Shown: positions 15,302 to 24,282 of the stretch, piece after piece
How the letters are laid out: the number at the start of each line of letters is the position of its first letter
Numbering within the stretch: the stretch's first letter is position 1
Source: Pedobacter sp. PLR
Lineage (GTDB): Bacteria; Bacteroidota; Bacteroidia; Sphingobacteriales; Sphingobacteriaceae
Direction: 5' to 3'
Assembly (NCBI RefSeq): GCF_026239675.1
Contig: NZ_JAPIVQ010000004.1
Span: forward strand, 62,001 to 126,000
DNA length: 64,000 nt
The notes under the pieces: model-generated
The model's input: only the letters and a program-made list of their open reading frames with translations
Database searches by the model: none
What the model was told of the DNA's origin: nothing
Position numbers and translations under genes: made by a program

Positions 15302-18004
15302 ATGAGTCTTACTGAATATAAGAAGAAACGTTCTTTTAAAGCCACATCCGAACCCGAAGGCGGAAAAGGAACAGGGGAAACCTTGCGGTTTGTTGTTCAG
15401 AAACATGATGCTTCCCATCTTCATTATGATTTTCGTCTGGAAATGGAGGGGGTCCTGAAAAGCTGGGCCATTCCAAAAGGTCCATCTACGGATCCTGAAA
15501 TCAAGCGACTGGCGATGATGGTGGAAGATCATCCTTATGACTATCGGAATTTTGAAGGTATAATCCCTAAAGGACAGTATGGTGGAGGAACCGTGATCGT
15601 ATGGGATGAGGGGACGTATACTCCTTTTGAGCCTGAATCTACTGACTTGAAAAAACAGGAAAAACAAATGCTCCATCAGTTACATAGTGGAAAGCTTCAT
15701 TTTGTACTCAACGGCAAGAAATTGAAAGGCGCTTTTGCCCTGGTAAAAGCTTATGGTAAAGGGGATAATTCCTGGTTGTTGATGAAGCTGGACGATAAAT
15801 ATGCGAAAGCAACAGACGTACTTTTAAAAGACAAATCGGTCATCTCCGGGAAAAGTATTGTGCAAATGGAAAAGCAGCCGGATCAGGTTTATGGAAAGAC
15901 TAAAAGGCCAAAAGATAAAGCTGTAGATCCTGCTGCTGAAAAAATCAGTAAAGTCCTGAAAAATGAAAGCAGCAATATCGAACCTGCTGGAAACAAAGTT
16001 CAGCGTTTGCTGAATAAAGCCGTTAAGGCCCCTTTTCCTGATCAGGTTGAGCCTATGTTGGCCACCCTGGTGGATGAACCTTTCGACGAACCCGGTTGGC
16101 TTTATGAAGTCAAATGGGATGGCTATCGTGCCCTTGCTTTTCTTCATCAAGCTGAAGTGGAACTTAAATCCCGCAACGATAAATCTTATAAGGATAGGTT
16201 TTACCCCATCTGTGAGGCCTTGAAGGAATGGGGAATAAATGCGGTTATTGATGGGGAAGTAGTGGTTTTAAATGAAAAGGGCAGCGCTGATTTTGCGGCC
16301 TTACAAAACTGGCATAGCGACGCTGATGGAGAACTGGGGTATTATGTTTTTGATATACTATGGTATGAGGGCTACGATCTGAGCGGGCTGCCGCTGTTGG
16401 ACCGGAAAGCAATTCTTGCGGAACTTGTGCCTCCCGGATCAGCTGTGTTAATAAGTAAGTACTTTGAAACTTCAGGCATTGCTTTTTTGGATGCGGCAAA
16501 GCGTGCCGGATTGGAGGGGGTCATGGCAAAACGAATGGATAGCCGGTACCGTAGCGGAAACCGAAGCGAGGATTGGTTAAAGATCAAAGCCAATCATCGT
16601 CAGGAGGTGGTAATTGGAGGTTTTACTAAAAATGAAGATAGTCTCAGGCCTTTTAGTTCGCTGTTGGTCGGGGTTTTTGAGAAAGGGAAATTGCGCTATA
16701 CCGGAAAGATCGGCACCGGTTTTAGTCTTAAAAGCCAGAAGGAAATGATGGAACAGTTTCAGCCCTTAATTATAGCGGAACCGGTGTTTGCCAGGGAGCC
16801 GGATGTGAATAAGACCAGCCCTTTCCGATACAATGCTCCGAAAGCAGTGGCCACCTGGTTAAAGCCAGAACTGATCTGCGAGGTGAGTTTTACGGAAATG
16901 ACAGCAGATGGCGTCATGAGACATCCTTCTTTTGAAGGAATGAGAGGAGACAAAGCTGCGGAAGATGTACTCATGGAAAATGCAGCAGACACGGATAAAG
17001 TGATTCATAAAAATAATATGGAAGCAACGAAAGAGAAAGCAGGCAGAAAAGGAGCTCCAAAAACGTTGCTCATTCCTGAAGAAGAAACACAGGTTAAAAA
17101 AATAAATGGACACGCTTTGACATTCAGTAACCTGAACAAAGTATTCTGGCCGCTGGAAAAGATCACTAAGCGTGATTTAATCAACTATTACCATCAGATC
17201 GCCCCTTTTATATTGCCTTACCTGGTAGACCGGCCCCAGTCTTTAAATCGTTACCCTAACGGAATTACCGGCAAAAGTTTTTACCAGAAAGATGTGACAG
17301 ATATGGCCCCGGAATGGTTGCACACTTATTTGTACCACAGTGAAGGTAATGATGCTGATAAACACTTTCTTTTGGGCGATGATGAAGCGAGCTTGTTGTA
17401 TATGGTTAACCTGGGCTGTATAGAGCTCCACCCCTGGAACAGTACCATTCATAAACCAGATCATCCAACCTGGTGTATCCTGGATCTGGACCCTGATAAA
17501 ACTTCTTTTGAACAGGTGATTCAGGCTGCGCAGGTCACTAAAGCCGTTTTGGATGATATGGGGGTCCCTTCGTACTGCAAAACGAGTGGCTCTACCGGTT
17601 TACATATTTATATTCCAATGGGCAATAAATATACCTATGAGCAGAGTAAAGAATTTGCCAGGATCATTGTGACGCTTGTTAACAGAGCGCTACCGGAGTT
17701 CACCAGTCTGGAGCGGGTAGTGGCTAAACGAAAAGGTAAAATGTACCTTGACTTCTTGCAAAACAGGGCTCATGCGACTATTGCAGCCCCATATTCACTC
17801 CGTCCGAAACCCGGTGCAACTGTTTCCATGCCACTGCATTGGGAGGAACTGAAAAAAGGCTTGCAAATGAAAGATTTTACGATTTTCAATGCAGTAGCCA
17901 GAGCACATGAAATGGGAGATATTTTTAAGCCGGTATTGGGGAAAGGAATCGACCTCATGGCCATCATTAAAAACAATAAAAAGGAGGATGTGTTATTGAA
18001 ATAG
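15302..18004 (+). CDS. ligD: Multifunctional ATP-dependent DNA ligase LigD
   Basis: A 900-residue end-joining enzyme with all three modules. The 3'-phosphoesterase domain comes first (about 25-190; HDASHLHYDFRLEMEG, WAIPKGPSTDP, EDHPYDYRNFEGIIPKGQYG). The ATP-dependent ligase follows (about 245-570); its adenylated lysine is K271 in EVKWDGYRAL, with later RNDKSYKDRF and EGVMAKRMDSRYRSGNRSEDWLKIK motifs. The polymerase/primase domain is last (about 600-890), with the metal-binding DLDPDK. The order PE-ligase-polymerase is that of Pseudomonas-type LigD, not the mycobacterial order. Together with Ku 300 bases downstream it forms a bacterial non-homologous end-joining system for double-strand breaks. 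Confidence 0.96.
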   Translation: MSLTEYKKKRSFKATSEPEGGKGTGETLRFVVQKHDASHLHYDFRLEMEGVLKSWAIPKGPSTDPEIKRLAMMVEDHPYDYRNFEGIIPKGQYGGGTVIVWDEGTYTPFEPESTDLKKQEKQMLHQLHSGKLHFVLNGKKLKGAFALVKAYGKGDNSWLLMKLDDKYAKATDVLLKDKSVISGKSIVQMEKQPDQVYGKTKRPKDKAVDPAAEKISKVLKNESSNIEPAGNKVQRLLNKAVKAPFPDQVEPMLATLVDEPFDEPGWLYEVKWDGYRALAFLHQAEVELKSRNDKSYKDRFYPICEALKEWGINAVIDGEVVVLNEKGSADFAALQNWHSDADGELGYYVFDILWYEGYDLSGLPLLDRKAILAELVPPGSAVLISKYFETSGIAFLDAAKRAGLEGVMAKRMDSRYRSGNRSEDWLKIKANHRQEVVIGGFTKNEDSLRPFSSLLVGVFEKGKLRYTGKIGTGFSLKSQKEMMEQFQPLIIAEPVFAREPDVNKTSPFRYNAPKAVATWLKPELICEVSFTEMTADGVMRHPSFEGMRGDKAAEDVLMENAADTDKVIHKNNMEATKEKAGRKGAPKTLLIPEEETQVKKINGHALTFSNLNKVFWPLEKITKRDLINYYHQIAPFILPYLVDRPQSLNRYPNGITGKSFYQKDVTDMAPEWLHTYLYHSEGNDADKHFLLGDDEASLLYMVNLGCIELHPWNSTIHKPDHPTWCILDLDPDKTSFEQVIQAAQVTKAVLDDMGVPSYCKTSGSTGLHIYIPMGNKYTYEQSKEFARIIVTLVNRALPEFTSLERVVAKRKGKMYLDFLQNRAHATIAAPYSLRPKPGATVSMPLHWEELKKGLQMKDFTIFNAVARAHEMGDIFKPVLGKGIDLMAIIKNNKKEDVLLK

Positions 18005-18042
18005 TATCATTAACCAGTTTTTTTTAATGAAAAATTAACAAG

Positions 18043-18300
18043 ATGGGAAAGATAGAAGAACCCTGGGAGCCATTTGATATTCAGGTCCTGATTGAAGGTC
18101 AATGGGAAAGGTTATTAGTGATCCCCGATCGGGAAGACCTAAGGTATGAGTTGTTTGATCAGGAAACATCCATTGGCCAGGTATGGCCGGAGGAAACTGC
18201 GCAAGGTAAGGTTTGGTGTGCAGAAGGTTTGATTGCCAAAGAATTGGTTGATCAGGTTGGAGAACAAATTGATCAGTATTATTTAAATAAACCTGAATAA
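18043..18300 (+). CDS. Small acidic protein of unknown function between ligD and ku
   Basis: 85 residues, acidic, no signal peptide and no membrane segment. The sequence (FDIQVLIEGQWERLLVIPD, YELFDQETSIGQVWPE, WCAEGLIAKELVDQVGEQID) suggests a small beta-sheet domain followed by a helix. I recognise no family. It lies 38 bases after ligD and 21 bases before ku on the same strand, so it is almost surely expressed with them. Confidence 0.7.
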   Translation: MGKIEEPWEPFDIQVLIEGQWERLLVIPDREDLRYELFDQETSIGQVWPEETAQGKVWCAEGLIAKELVDQVGEQIDQYYLNKPE

Positions 18301-18321
18301 GAAAACCTAAAACTAACTGAT

Positions 18322-19083
18322 ATGAGATCTATCTGGAAAGGCGCTATTGGATTTGGTTTGGTGAATATCCCTGTGAAATTATTCTCAGGAGTGCAAAGTA
18401 GTAACCTGGATTTAGATATGCTGGATGAAAGAGATCATGCCAATATCAAATTTAAAAGGGTAAATGAGAAAACAAAGCAGGAGGTGCCCTTTGATCATAT
18501 TGTTAAAGGTTATTATTTGAAAGATCGGTATGTCGTGTTAAATGAGCATGATTTTGAGGAGGTTAAACCTGAGAAAACGAAGGTCATAGAAATTGAAAAT
18601 TTCGTAGACCTGACGGAGATTAACCCGGTGTACTATGAAACTTCCTATTTTGTCCAACCTGAAATGCAAGGGAAAAAAGCGTATGCATTGTTGCTTCAGG
18701 CGCTAATGAAGTCCAATAAAGCAGGAGTTGCACGCTTTGTGCTGCGTAACCATGAAAATCTTTGTGTACTTCATCCTCTGGATGGAATTATTGTGGTGAC
18801 AAAGATTCGTTTTCAGGAAGAAATACGCGATACGAAAGAGGTTAAACAAAAGGAAGAGATTACCATTAACCCTAAGGAGTTGTCAGTGGGGATGGCTTTA
18901 ATCAAGCAATATACTGCCCCTTTTAACATTGACAGTTTTAAAGATGATTATTCAAAAGAGCTGTTGAAGATCATAAAAGCGAAAGCTGCCGGGAAACGGG
19001 CAACAGTTAAGAAAATCAAGCCCAGACAAGCGGCCAGCGATGATCTCTACGAACAGTTGCTGGAAAGTTTGAACAGGGCATAG
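18322..19083 (+). CDS. ku: Ku homodimer protein of bacterial end joining
   Basis: 253 residues, the usual size of bacterial Ku. The N-terminus MRSIWKGAIGFGLVNIPVKLFSG is diagnostic, followed by the conserved RVNEKTKQEVP, KGYYLKDRYVVLNEHDFE and LRNHENLCVLHPLDGIIVVTKIRF. Ku forms a ring on broken double-stranded ends and recruits LigD. The C-terminus is basic (KAKAAGKRATVKKIKPRQ) and ends in a short helix, the region that in other Ku proteins helps DNA binding and LigD stimulation. It ends the four-gene end-joining unit. Confidence 0.96.
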   Translation: MRSIWKGAIGFGLVNIPVKLFSGVQSSNLDLDMLDERDHANIKFKRVNEKTKQEVPFDHIVKGYYLKDRYVVLNEHDFEEVKPEKTKVIEIENFVDLTEINPVYYETSYFVQPEMQGKKAYALLLQALMKSNKAGVARFVLRNHENLCVLHPLDGIIVVTKIRFQEEIRDTKEVKQKEEITINPKELSVGMALIKQYTAPFNIDSFKDDYSKELLKIIKAKAAGKRATVKKIKPRQAASDDLYEQLLESLNRA

Positions 19084-19118
19084 TCTTTTTTTTATAATTT
19101 CCCATCAAAAACGACCTG

Positions 19119-19135
19119 CTGTTTAAGTTAAACAG
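19119..19135. repeat. Perfect 8-base palindrome downstream of ku
   Basis: CTGTTTAA-G-TTAAACAG, 35 bases past the ku stop. It has no T tract on the plus strand, so it is more likely a protein-binding site than a terminator. A second small hairpin (CGGCGCT...AGCACCG) follows at 19202-19218. Confidence 0.45.
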
Positions 19136-19235
19136 ACCGGGGTTGGTTAACTTAATCTTAAAATTTATTTTTCTGCTTTTCAAGCGGTTTTCTGTGGAAT
19201 CCGGCGCTGCCAGCACCGTGTAGCATCCGCTATCT

Positions 19236-19331
19236 GTTTTGCTATTGTTTTGCTACTGTTTTGCTTTTCTTTTGCTCATGTATTGCCAAAGCAAAACGAA
19301 AGCAAAACAATAGCAGTATAAAAGCAGTTTT
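19236..19331. repeat. Eight 11-nt repeats arranged as an inverted array
   Basis: Four head-to-tail 11-nt units of the form gttttgctNNN (starting at 19236, 19247, 19258 and 19269) are followed, after an 8-base centre, by four units of the complementary form aaagcaNNNNN (19288, 19299, 19310 and 19321). The arms pair: 15 perfect bases (19240-19254 with 19301-19315), a 3x3 internal loop, then 10 perfect bases (19258-19267 with 19288-19297). The array lies between ku and a DUF6266 gene and ends 76 bases before the latter, so it could be an operator array or a structured leader. Confidence 0.8.
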
Positions 19332-19407
19332 ATAATTGAACTATATATGAATTGTTAGTTAATTATGTTTAATTTTAAGTAGTTGTTAATCAGTTAAGTT
19401 TATCGTT

Positions 19408-20094
19408 ATGGGAAGTGTAACAGGAGGTGCCTTTGGGACCTTTACAGGAAAAGTAGGAGATGTTGTCGGTTATGTCAGGTTGGGTAAGCCTTGTGTTCGT
19501 AATGCACCTAAAAAATCAACAAAACCGAGATCATCGGGACAGTTGAATGTCAATCAGAAATTTCAAATGGGCAGAAAATTGATTTCCCATATGAAAGAAT
19601 TCATTAATGTGGGGTTTAGAATTGCTGCATTGGGAACAGGTAAAACGGCACAAAATGTGGCCAGCTCCTGGAACATTAAAGAAGCAATTACCGGAGTGCA
19701 TCCGAATTTCGTGCTGGATTACAGTAAGGTCCTGTTGAGTAAGGGAAATTTACCAATGGCAAACCAACCAGTAGTTGAATACATTTATCCAAACTTGAAA
19801 TTTCAATGGAGGGTAGCTGCAGATCTGGATTCAAAACATGAAAGAGATCAGGTGATGCTGCTGGCTTATCACCCTTTATGGGAGCGGAGCTTTAGTGTTT
19901 TAAGCGGAAACAGAAGAAATGTTGGGCAAGAGGAGCTATACCTGATGTCCATGGCTGAATACCGGAACAGGAGCATCCGTCCTGAAGATGATTTTGTTGA
20001 AACTTATATTTCATTTATTTCTGACGATAGGAATGAAGTTTCTGATAGTATTTATCTGGGAAGGGTATACCTTACTTCAGCTGTTCAGGGTTAA
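19408..20094 (+). CDS. DUF6266 family protein
   Basis: 228 residues, soluble, no signal peptide. The N-terminal pattern MGSVTGGAFGTFTGKVGDVVGYVRLGKPCVRN followed by SGQLNVNQKFQMGRKLI is what I know from the DUF6266 family, common and often multi-copy in Sphingobacteriaceae. The glycine-rich start followed by a beta-rich body gives no catalytic motif and the role is unknown. It is the only gene in the gap between ku and the convergent PLP deaminase, whose stop codon overlaps it by four bases. It is preceded by the 11-nt inverted repeat array. Expression from its own promoter is likely, but I see no exact -7 box. Confidence 0.8.
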   Translation: MGSVTGGAFGTFTGKVGDVVGYVRLGKPCVRNAPKKSTKPRSSGQLNVNQKFQMGRKLISHMKEFINVGFRIAALGTGKTAQNVASSWNIKEAITGVHPNFVLDYSKVLLSKGNLPMANQPVVEYIYPNLKFQWRVAADLDSKHERDQVMLLAYHPLWERSFSVLSGNRRNVGQEELYLMSMAEYRNRSIRPEDDFVETYISFISDDRNEVSDSIYLGRVYLTSAVQG

Positions 20095-20963
20095 AAGAAT
20101 TTATCCTTCATACCAAGGATTCCCATAAGTCCGCCGGTGTGAAGGGCAACAATTTTCTCTCCTTTCTTAAAGTAGCCCTTTTCGGCCAGATCATAAATGG
20201 CATACATCATTTTTGCCGTATATACCGGATCAACCAATACCCCCTGACTGCTGATAAAGGTTTTCATGAAATCAATCAGTTCGGGTTTTGTTTTCGCATA
20301 ACCTCCAAAATGATAATCTGTATGCAGGATCAATTGATCGGTATGGCCGAGGTAATTGAAAATCTCTTCAGCTATAAATTCAGCACCCTTTAGTGCTGGT
20401 ACCACATGTAAGGTAGTTTTTAAGCCTTGCGTATGGATGCCTTTTAGCAGTCCGGCTGCGGTAGTTCCGGTCCCTGCGGCACAAAAAATATGGTCAATAT
20501 CGGTTGGAAGTTCGCTGATAATCTCCGCACATCCGATAACAGCTTCCATACCAGCCCCCCCCTCGTCAATGAAAAGAGCATCCTGATCAGTACCAAAATG
20601 GTGTTGAAACAAGCTTTTTTTGTCTTTGTAGCTGGTTCGGTCGACAAACATCAGGCTCATTCCAAAAAGCTGGCAGAGCATTAACATTTCATTTTTCACG
20701 ACCTCTCCGCGCACAAAAGCAGTAGATTTCAGCCCTGCCCGGGATGCTGCGGCAGCAGTAGCGAGTAGGTGATTAGAATAGGCACCACCAAAAGTAACCA
20801 GATGGTGCTTATTTTCAGTCCGGGCTTTCGATAATAAATATTTTAGTTTACGCCATTTATTCCCTGAAATATAAGGGTCAATCAAATCATCTCTTTTGAT
20901 CCAGAGTTGAGGAAGTAGGGGATGTTTTAATTGTTGCAGTGGGCTATGGATATCTGTAAACAT
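20091..20963 (-). CDS. PLP enzyme, ACC deaminase / D-cysteine desulfhydrase family
   Basis: 290 residues of the tryptophan-synthase-beta PLP fold. The block IKRDDLIDPYISGNKWRKLKYLL holds the PLP lysine (in SGNKWRKL), and VTFGGAYSNHLLATAAAA is the next conserved stretch, both typical of 1-aminocyclopropane-1-carboxylate deaminase and D-cysteine desulfhydrase. The glycine-rich AAGTGTTAAGLLKG binds the phosphate. It makes 2-oxo acid and ammonia (plus sulfide for cysteine). The actual substrate cannot be decided by eye; D-cysteine or related is most usual outside plant-associated ACC users. It is convergent with the DUF6266 gene and overlaps it by four bases. Confidence 0.87.
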   Translation of the reverse strand: MFTDIHSPLQQLKHPLLPQLWIKRDDLIDPYISGNKWRKLKYLLSKARTENKHHLVTFGGAYSNHLLATAAAASRAGLKSTAFVRGEVVKNEMLMLCQLFGMSLMFVDRTSYKDKKSLFQHHFGTDQDALFIDEGGAGMEAVIGCAEIISELPTDIDHIFCAAGTGTTAAGLLKGIHTQGLKTTLHVVPALKGAEFIAEEIFNYLGHTDQLILHTDYHFGGYAKTKPELIDFMKTFISSQGVLVDPVYTAKMMYAIYDLAEKGYFKKGEKIVALHTGGLMGILGMKDKFF

Positions 20964-21308
20964 GTTTGCAAATATATAAGCCTTTTTTTAAGCGAATGAT
21001 TAAGGCTTAAAATAGATCATTTTTAATAAGTAAGGAAAGAAATTTAGAATGATCTTAACGTTCTGAGTAAAGTTTTTCATAATCCTGTAATTAGTTTAAC
21101 CAACCTGGTTCATAGCAAGTTTATCAGCCATTTTAAGCGTGTGAACACGGATAAAGCGCTAAAAATTTGCGGTAGGTAATTGCTATGCCTGTTATCAAAA
21201 AGCAGACCAAATTATTTTTTTTCAATTATGTAATTGTTAAAGATTAGTTTTGCAGTATGGAACCATTGTTATAGATGGCTTTCCTAATCACATACAGACA
21301 TAGATTTC
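20964..21308. other. Intergenic region, PLP deaminase and rluD
   Basis: 345 AT-rich bases between divergent genes. The only signals I can support are one plus-strand -7 box (listed separately) and a weak AACCA-acc-TGGTT palindrome near 21099. No short gene or stable hairpin is seen. Confidence 0.45.
21245..21252 (+). promoter_or_regulatory. -7 promoter box of rluD (TAGTTTTG)
   Basis: Exact TAnnTTTG match 57 bases before the rluD start. No clear TTG is present at the expected -33 distance. Confidence 0.4.
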
Positions 21309-22340
21309 ATGGAAAATAGCAGCGAGGTGCAGGAATTAGAAGAGCAGGATTTATACGAACATTTTAATATTGTTGTTGATAAAGGACAGTCTTTATTAAG
21401 GGTAGATAAGTTTTTAATGGGGCGTATGGAAAATGCTTCCCGTAACCGTATTCAGAACGCTATTGAGGCTGGAAATGTGCTGGTTAACAAGGCTACGATT
21501 AAGGCGAGTTACAAGGTGAAACCTGAAGATGAGATCTCTATCGTGTTCCCTCATCCGCCAAGAGATACGGAAGTTTATCCGGAAAATATTCCATTGGATA
21601 TTGTTTATGAAGACAATGATTTGTTGGTGGTGAATAAACCAGCAGGAATGGTGGTACATCCTGGATTTAATAATTACACTGGTACATTAGTGAATGCTTT
21701 AGCCTACCATTTTGAAAATTTACCGCAATTACCGGGAAATGAAGGTAGACCAGGATTGGTTCACCGCATCGATAAAGATACTTCGGGCTTGTTGTTGATC
21801 AGCAAGAACGAAATTACCATGACTAAACTGGCGAAACAGTTTTTTGACCACAGCATTACACGTAAATATATTGCGATGGCCTGGGGTGATATTGAGGAAA
21901 ATGGTACCGTTACGGGATATATTGGTCGCAGTTTGAAGAACAGAATTGTGATGGATGTATATGATGATGAAGAAAAAGGTAAGTGGTCGGTAACACATTA
22001 TTCGGTTTTGGAGCGTTTAGGTTATGTAACCCTAATCAGTTGTCAGCTGGAAACGGGCCGTACACACCAAATCAGAGCGCATATGCAACACATCGGACAT
22101 CCTTTATTTAATGACACCAACTATGGTGGTGATAAAATATTAAAAGGAACGACGTTTAATAAATACAAACAGTTTGTACAGAATTGCTTTAACATGATTC
22201 CTCGTCAGGCTTTACATGCACAAACTTTAGGTTTCATTCATCCTACAACTAAGGAATATATGGAATTTGAGGCGCCTTTACCAGCTGATTTTGATTCGGT
22301 ATTGAACAAATGGAGAAACTATATTGTCGAGCCTTCGTAA
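21309..22340 (+). CDS. RluD-family 23S rRNA pseudouridine synthase
   Basis: 343 residues. An N-terminal S4 RNA-binding domain (LLRVDKFLMGRMENASRNRIQNAIEAGNVLVNK) is followed by the pseudouridine synthase core, with the catalytic aspartate in GLVHRIDKDTSGLLLISKN and the later GRTHQIRAHMQHIGHPLFND. The enzyme turns uridines of large-subunit rRNA into pseudouridine (positions 1911/1915/1917 for true RluD). RluA/C/D members are hard to separate by eye; the S4 domain favours RluD or RluC. The stop codon abuts the start of the class IV aminotransferase gene, so the two are translated from one message. Confidence 0.9.
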   Translation: MENSSEVQELEEQDLYEHFNIVVDKGQSLLRVDKFLMGRMENASRNRIQNAIEAGNVLVNKATIKASYKVKPEDEISIVFPHPPRDTEVYPENIPLDIVYEDNDLLVVNKPAGMVVHPGFNNYTGTLVNALAYHFENLPQLPGNEGRPGLVHRIDKDTSGLLLISKNEITMTKLAKQFFDHSITRKYIAMAWGDIEENGTVTGYIGRSLKNRIVMDVYDDEEKGKWSVTHYSVLERLGYVTLISCQLETGRTHQIRAHMQHIGHPLFNDTNYGGDKILKGTTFNKYKQFVQNCFNMIPRQALHAQTLGFIHPTTKEYMEFEAPLPADFDSVLNKWRNYIVEPS

Positions 22341-23180
22341 ATGCAACAAGAATATATTTTACATAATGACGAGTTCGTAGCGGCAAACCACCCTGTTATT
22401 GGGGTGGAAAACCGGGCGTTCAGATATGGAGATGGCCTGTTTGAATCTATGCGTATGAACAATGGAGTGCTTAAGTTTCCGGAGCTACATGCTGATCGCC
22501 TAAAGGCTGGTATGAAGGCTTTGAAGATGGATGGCGCTGAGCTGATGGACGAATATTTCTTGAAACAGAAAACAGCAGAACTCTGTAAGAAGAATAAACT
22601 GAAGGATAATGTGCGGTTCCGCTTGTCGGTTTACAGAGCAGGCGCAGGTTTATATACACCGGATAGCAATAAGTCCGGCTATGTACTGGAAGCTACTGCG
22701 CTTCCTCAAAGTACATACGACCTGAATAAAAAAGGACTGATCATTGATGTTTATGATGAAATCACCAAGCCTGTAAATAAGCTTTCTAACTATAAAACCA
22801 CCAATTCCTTATTATTTGTAATGGCTGGTTTGTATAAGAAGCAGTATAACCTGGATGAGGCTTTTATTTTAAATCAGCAGGGTTTTCTGTGTGAGAGTAT
22901 CAGTTCCAATATTTTTGTGGTGTACGATAAGCAGATTTATACGCCTGCCTTATCAGAAGGTTGTATTGCCGGCGTGATGCGTAGTGTGGTGATGGGAATG
23001 GCTAAAAGCCATAATATCCCATTAACCGAAGCTCAGATTAATCCGGAAGTGTTGAATGCGGCCGAAGAGGTCTTCATCACTAACGCAACCGGAGGGATCA
23101 GATGGGTAATGGGATATGGCAGGAAACGTTATTTCAATGAAATCTCCAAGCAGTTAAGTGCGAGATTAAATGAAATGTAA
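22341..23180 (+). CDS. Class IV PLP aminotransferase, probable aminodeoxychorismate lyase
   Basis: 279 residues of fold-type IV. The N-terminal FRYGDGLFESMRMNNGVLKFPELHADRL is the class IV signature, the PLP lysine is in KLSNYKTTNSLLF, and the tail has LSEGCIAGVMRSVVM and EVFITNATGGIRWV. The family includes branched-chain aminotransferases, D-amino acid aminotransferases and aminodeoxychorismate lyase (PabC). The size, the absence of the branched-chain signature and the presence of pabB elsewhere in this window favour PabC, which splits aminodeoxychorismate to 4-aminobenzoate and pyruvate. That assignment is inference. It begins at the base after the rluD stop. Confidence 0.8.
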   Translation: MQQEYILHNDEFVAANHPVIGVENRAFRYGDGLFESMRMNNGVLKFPELHADRLKAGMKALKMDGAELMDEYFLKQKTAELCKKNKLKDNVRFRLSVYRAGAGLYTPDSNKSGYVLEATALPQSTYDLNKKGLIIDVYDEITKPVNKLSNYKTTNSLLFVMAGLYKKQYNLDEAFILNQQGFLCESISSNIFVVYDKQIYTPALSEGCIAGVMRSVVMGMAKSHNIPLTEAQINPEVLNAAEEVFITNATGGIRWVMGYGRKRYFNEISKQLSARLNEM

Positions 23181-23198
23181 AAGAGAGGCGTAAGGGGT

Positions 23199-24107
23199 TT
23201 ACAAACGCATACCCCTTAAAAATTCTTCTACTGTCATCCGTTTTTTACCTTCATATTGAAGATCTGTTAGTTTGATATAGCCATCTTTGGCGGCAAATTT
23301 CAGGTAAGTCTTTCCATCTGACAGGAATTTTCCTACTGCAATGTCCGGTGTTTCATTGTCCAGCTCCGCTTTAAATACTTTCAATGTTTTTTCACCGAGT
23401 TTAGTATATGCGGTAGGATACGGGCTTAATCCCCGGATCAGATTGTAGACTGTCCTTGCAGGCTGGTCCCAGTTAATCAGGCAATGTTCCTTAAATATTT
23501 TTGGTGCATGTTTCAGCGAATCGCTTTGAACCTGTGCCTGTTCTTTATAATTTCCTTCTTCAATTGCTTTTACGGTCTTCACCAATAGGCCTGCACCTAC
23601 GTTCATCAGCTGATCATGTAGTTCTCCGGCGGTTTCGTCTTCGCCGATAGCCACGCGCTCAGAGAAGATCACATCCCCTGTATCAATTTCATGTTTCAGG
23701 AAAAAGGTAGTCACGCCACTCTCTTTTTCACCATTGATGATGGCATGATTGATCGGTGCAGCACCACGGTATTGAGGCAATAATGAAGCATGAAGGTTAA
23801 TGGTTCCTTTGGCAGGCATATCCCATACCATTTCGGGCAACATGCGGAAAGCAACCACCACTTGTAAATCTGCTTGTAAATCTTTTAATTCCTGAATAAA
23901 TTCAGGATCTTTCAGCTTTAAAGGCTGTAATACTTTTAATCCTTTGGCTACAGCGTATTGTTTTACGGCACTTTCCTGAAGCTTCTGACCTCTTCCGGCA
24001 GGCTTGTCGGCAGCAGTAACCACCCCCACTACATTAAATCCTGCTTCTACTAAAGCATTTAAAGAAGCTACGGCAAAATCGGGCGTACCCATAAAAACTA
24101 ATCTCAT
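23199..24107 (-). CDS. fmt: Methionyl-tRNA formyltransferase
   Basis: 302 residues. It transfers a formyl group from 10-formyltetrahydrofolate to Met-tRNA(fMet), the initiator tRNA. The N-terminal MRLVFMGTPDFAVASLNALVEAGF, the catalytic HASLLPQYRGAAPINHAIINGE and EIDTGDVIF are all present, followed by the C-terminal OB-fold domain (about 205-302; INWDQPARTVYNLIRGLSPYPTAYT). Normal length. In many bacteria fmt sits beside def (peptide deformylase), which is absent here. It is convergent with the class IV aminotransferase and probably expressed alone from a -7 box just upstream. Confidence 0.96.
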   Translation of the reverse strand: MRLVFMGTPDFAVASLNALVEAGFNVVGVVTAADKPAGRGQKLQESAVKQYAVAKGLKVLQPLKLKDPEFIQELKDLQADLQVVVAFRMLPEMVWDMPAKGTINLHASLLPQYRGAAPINHAIINGEKESGVTTFFLKHEIDTGDVIFSERVAIGEDETAGELHDQLMNVGAGLLVKTVKAIEEGNYKEQAQVQSDSLKHAPKIFKEHCLINWDQPARTVYNLIRGLSPYPTAYTKLGEKTLKVFKAELDNETPDIAVGKFLSDGKTYLKFAAKDGYIKLTDLQYEGKKRMTVEEFLRGMRL

Positions 24108-24126
24108 TGTCCATTGTTTTAGGCGA

Positions 24127-24134
24127 CAAAAATA
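24127..24134 (-). promoter_or_regulatory. -7 promoter box of fmt (TATTTTTG)
   Basis: Minus-strand TATTTTTG, 19 bases before the fmt start, matches TAnnTTTG. The nearest upstream TTG is 26 bases away, too far for the usual spacer. Confidence 0.35.
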
Positions 24135-24282
24135 ACTAAAAAAATCGCGCTTATGTTATCCAATTGTAGGGTGTAGTGTCTTTAAAAACCGAATTTCGGT
24201 GGTTTATGGAGGCTAACAGTCAGCATACCTGTGATATACCAGAAAGTGCCGGCCGCTGGTTTTTGAAAGCCCTGAAAAAGAA

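Noticed and set aside
19084..19407. An insertion-sequence remnant downstream of ku.
   Set aside because: No transposase fragment, no terminal inverted repeats with target duplication; only the palindrome and the 11-nt array are present.
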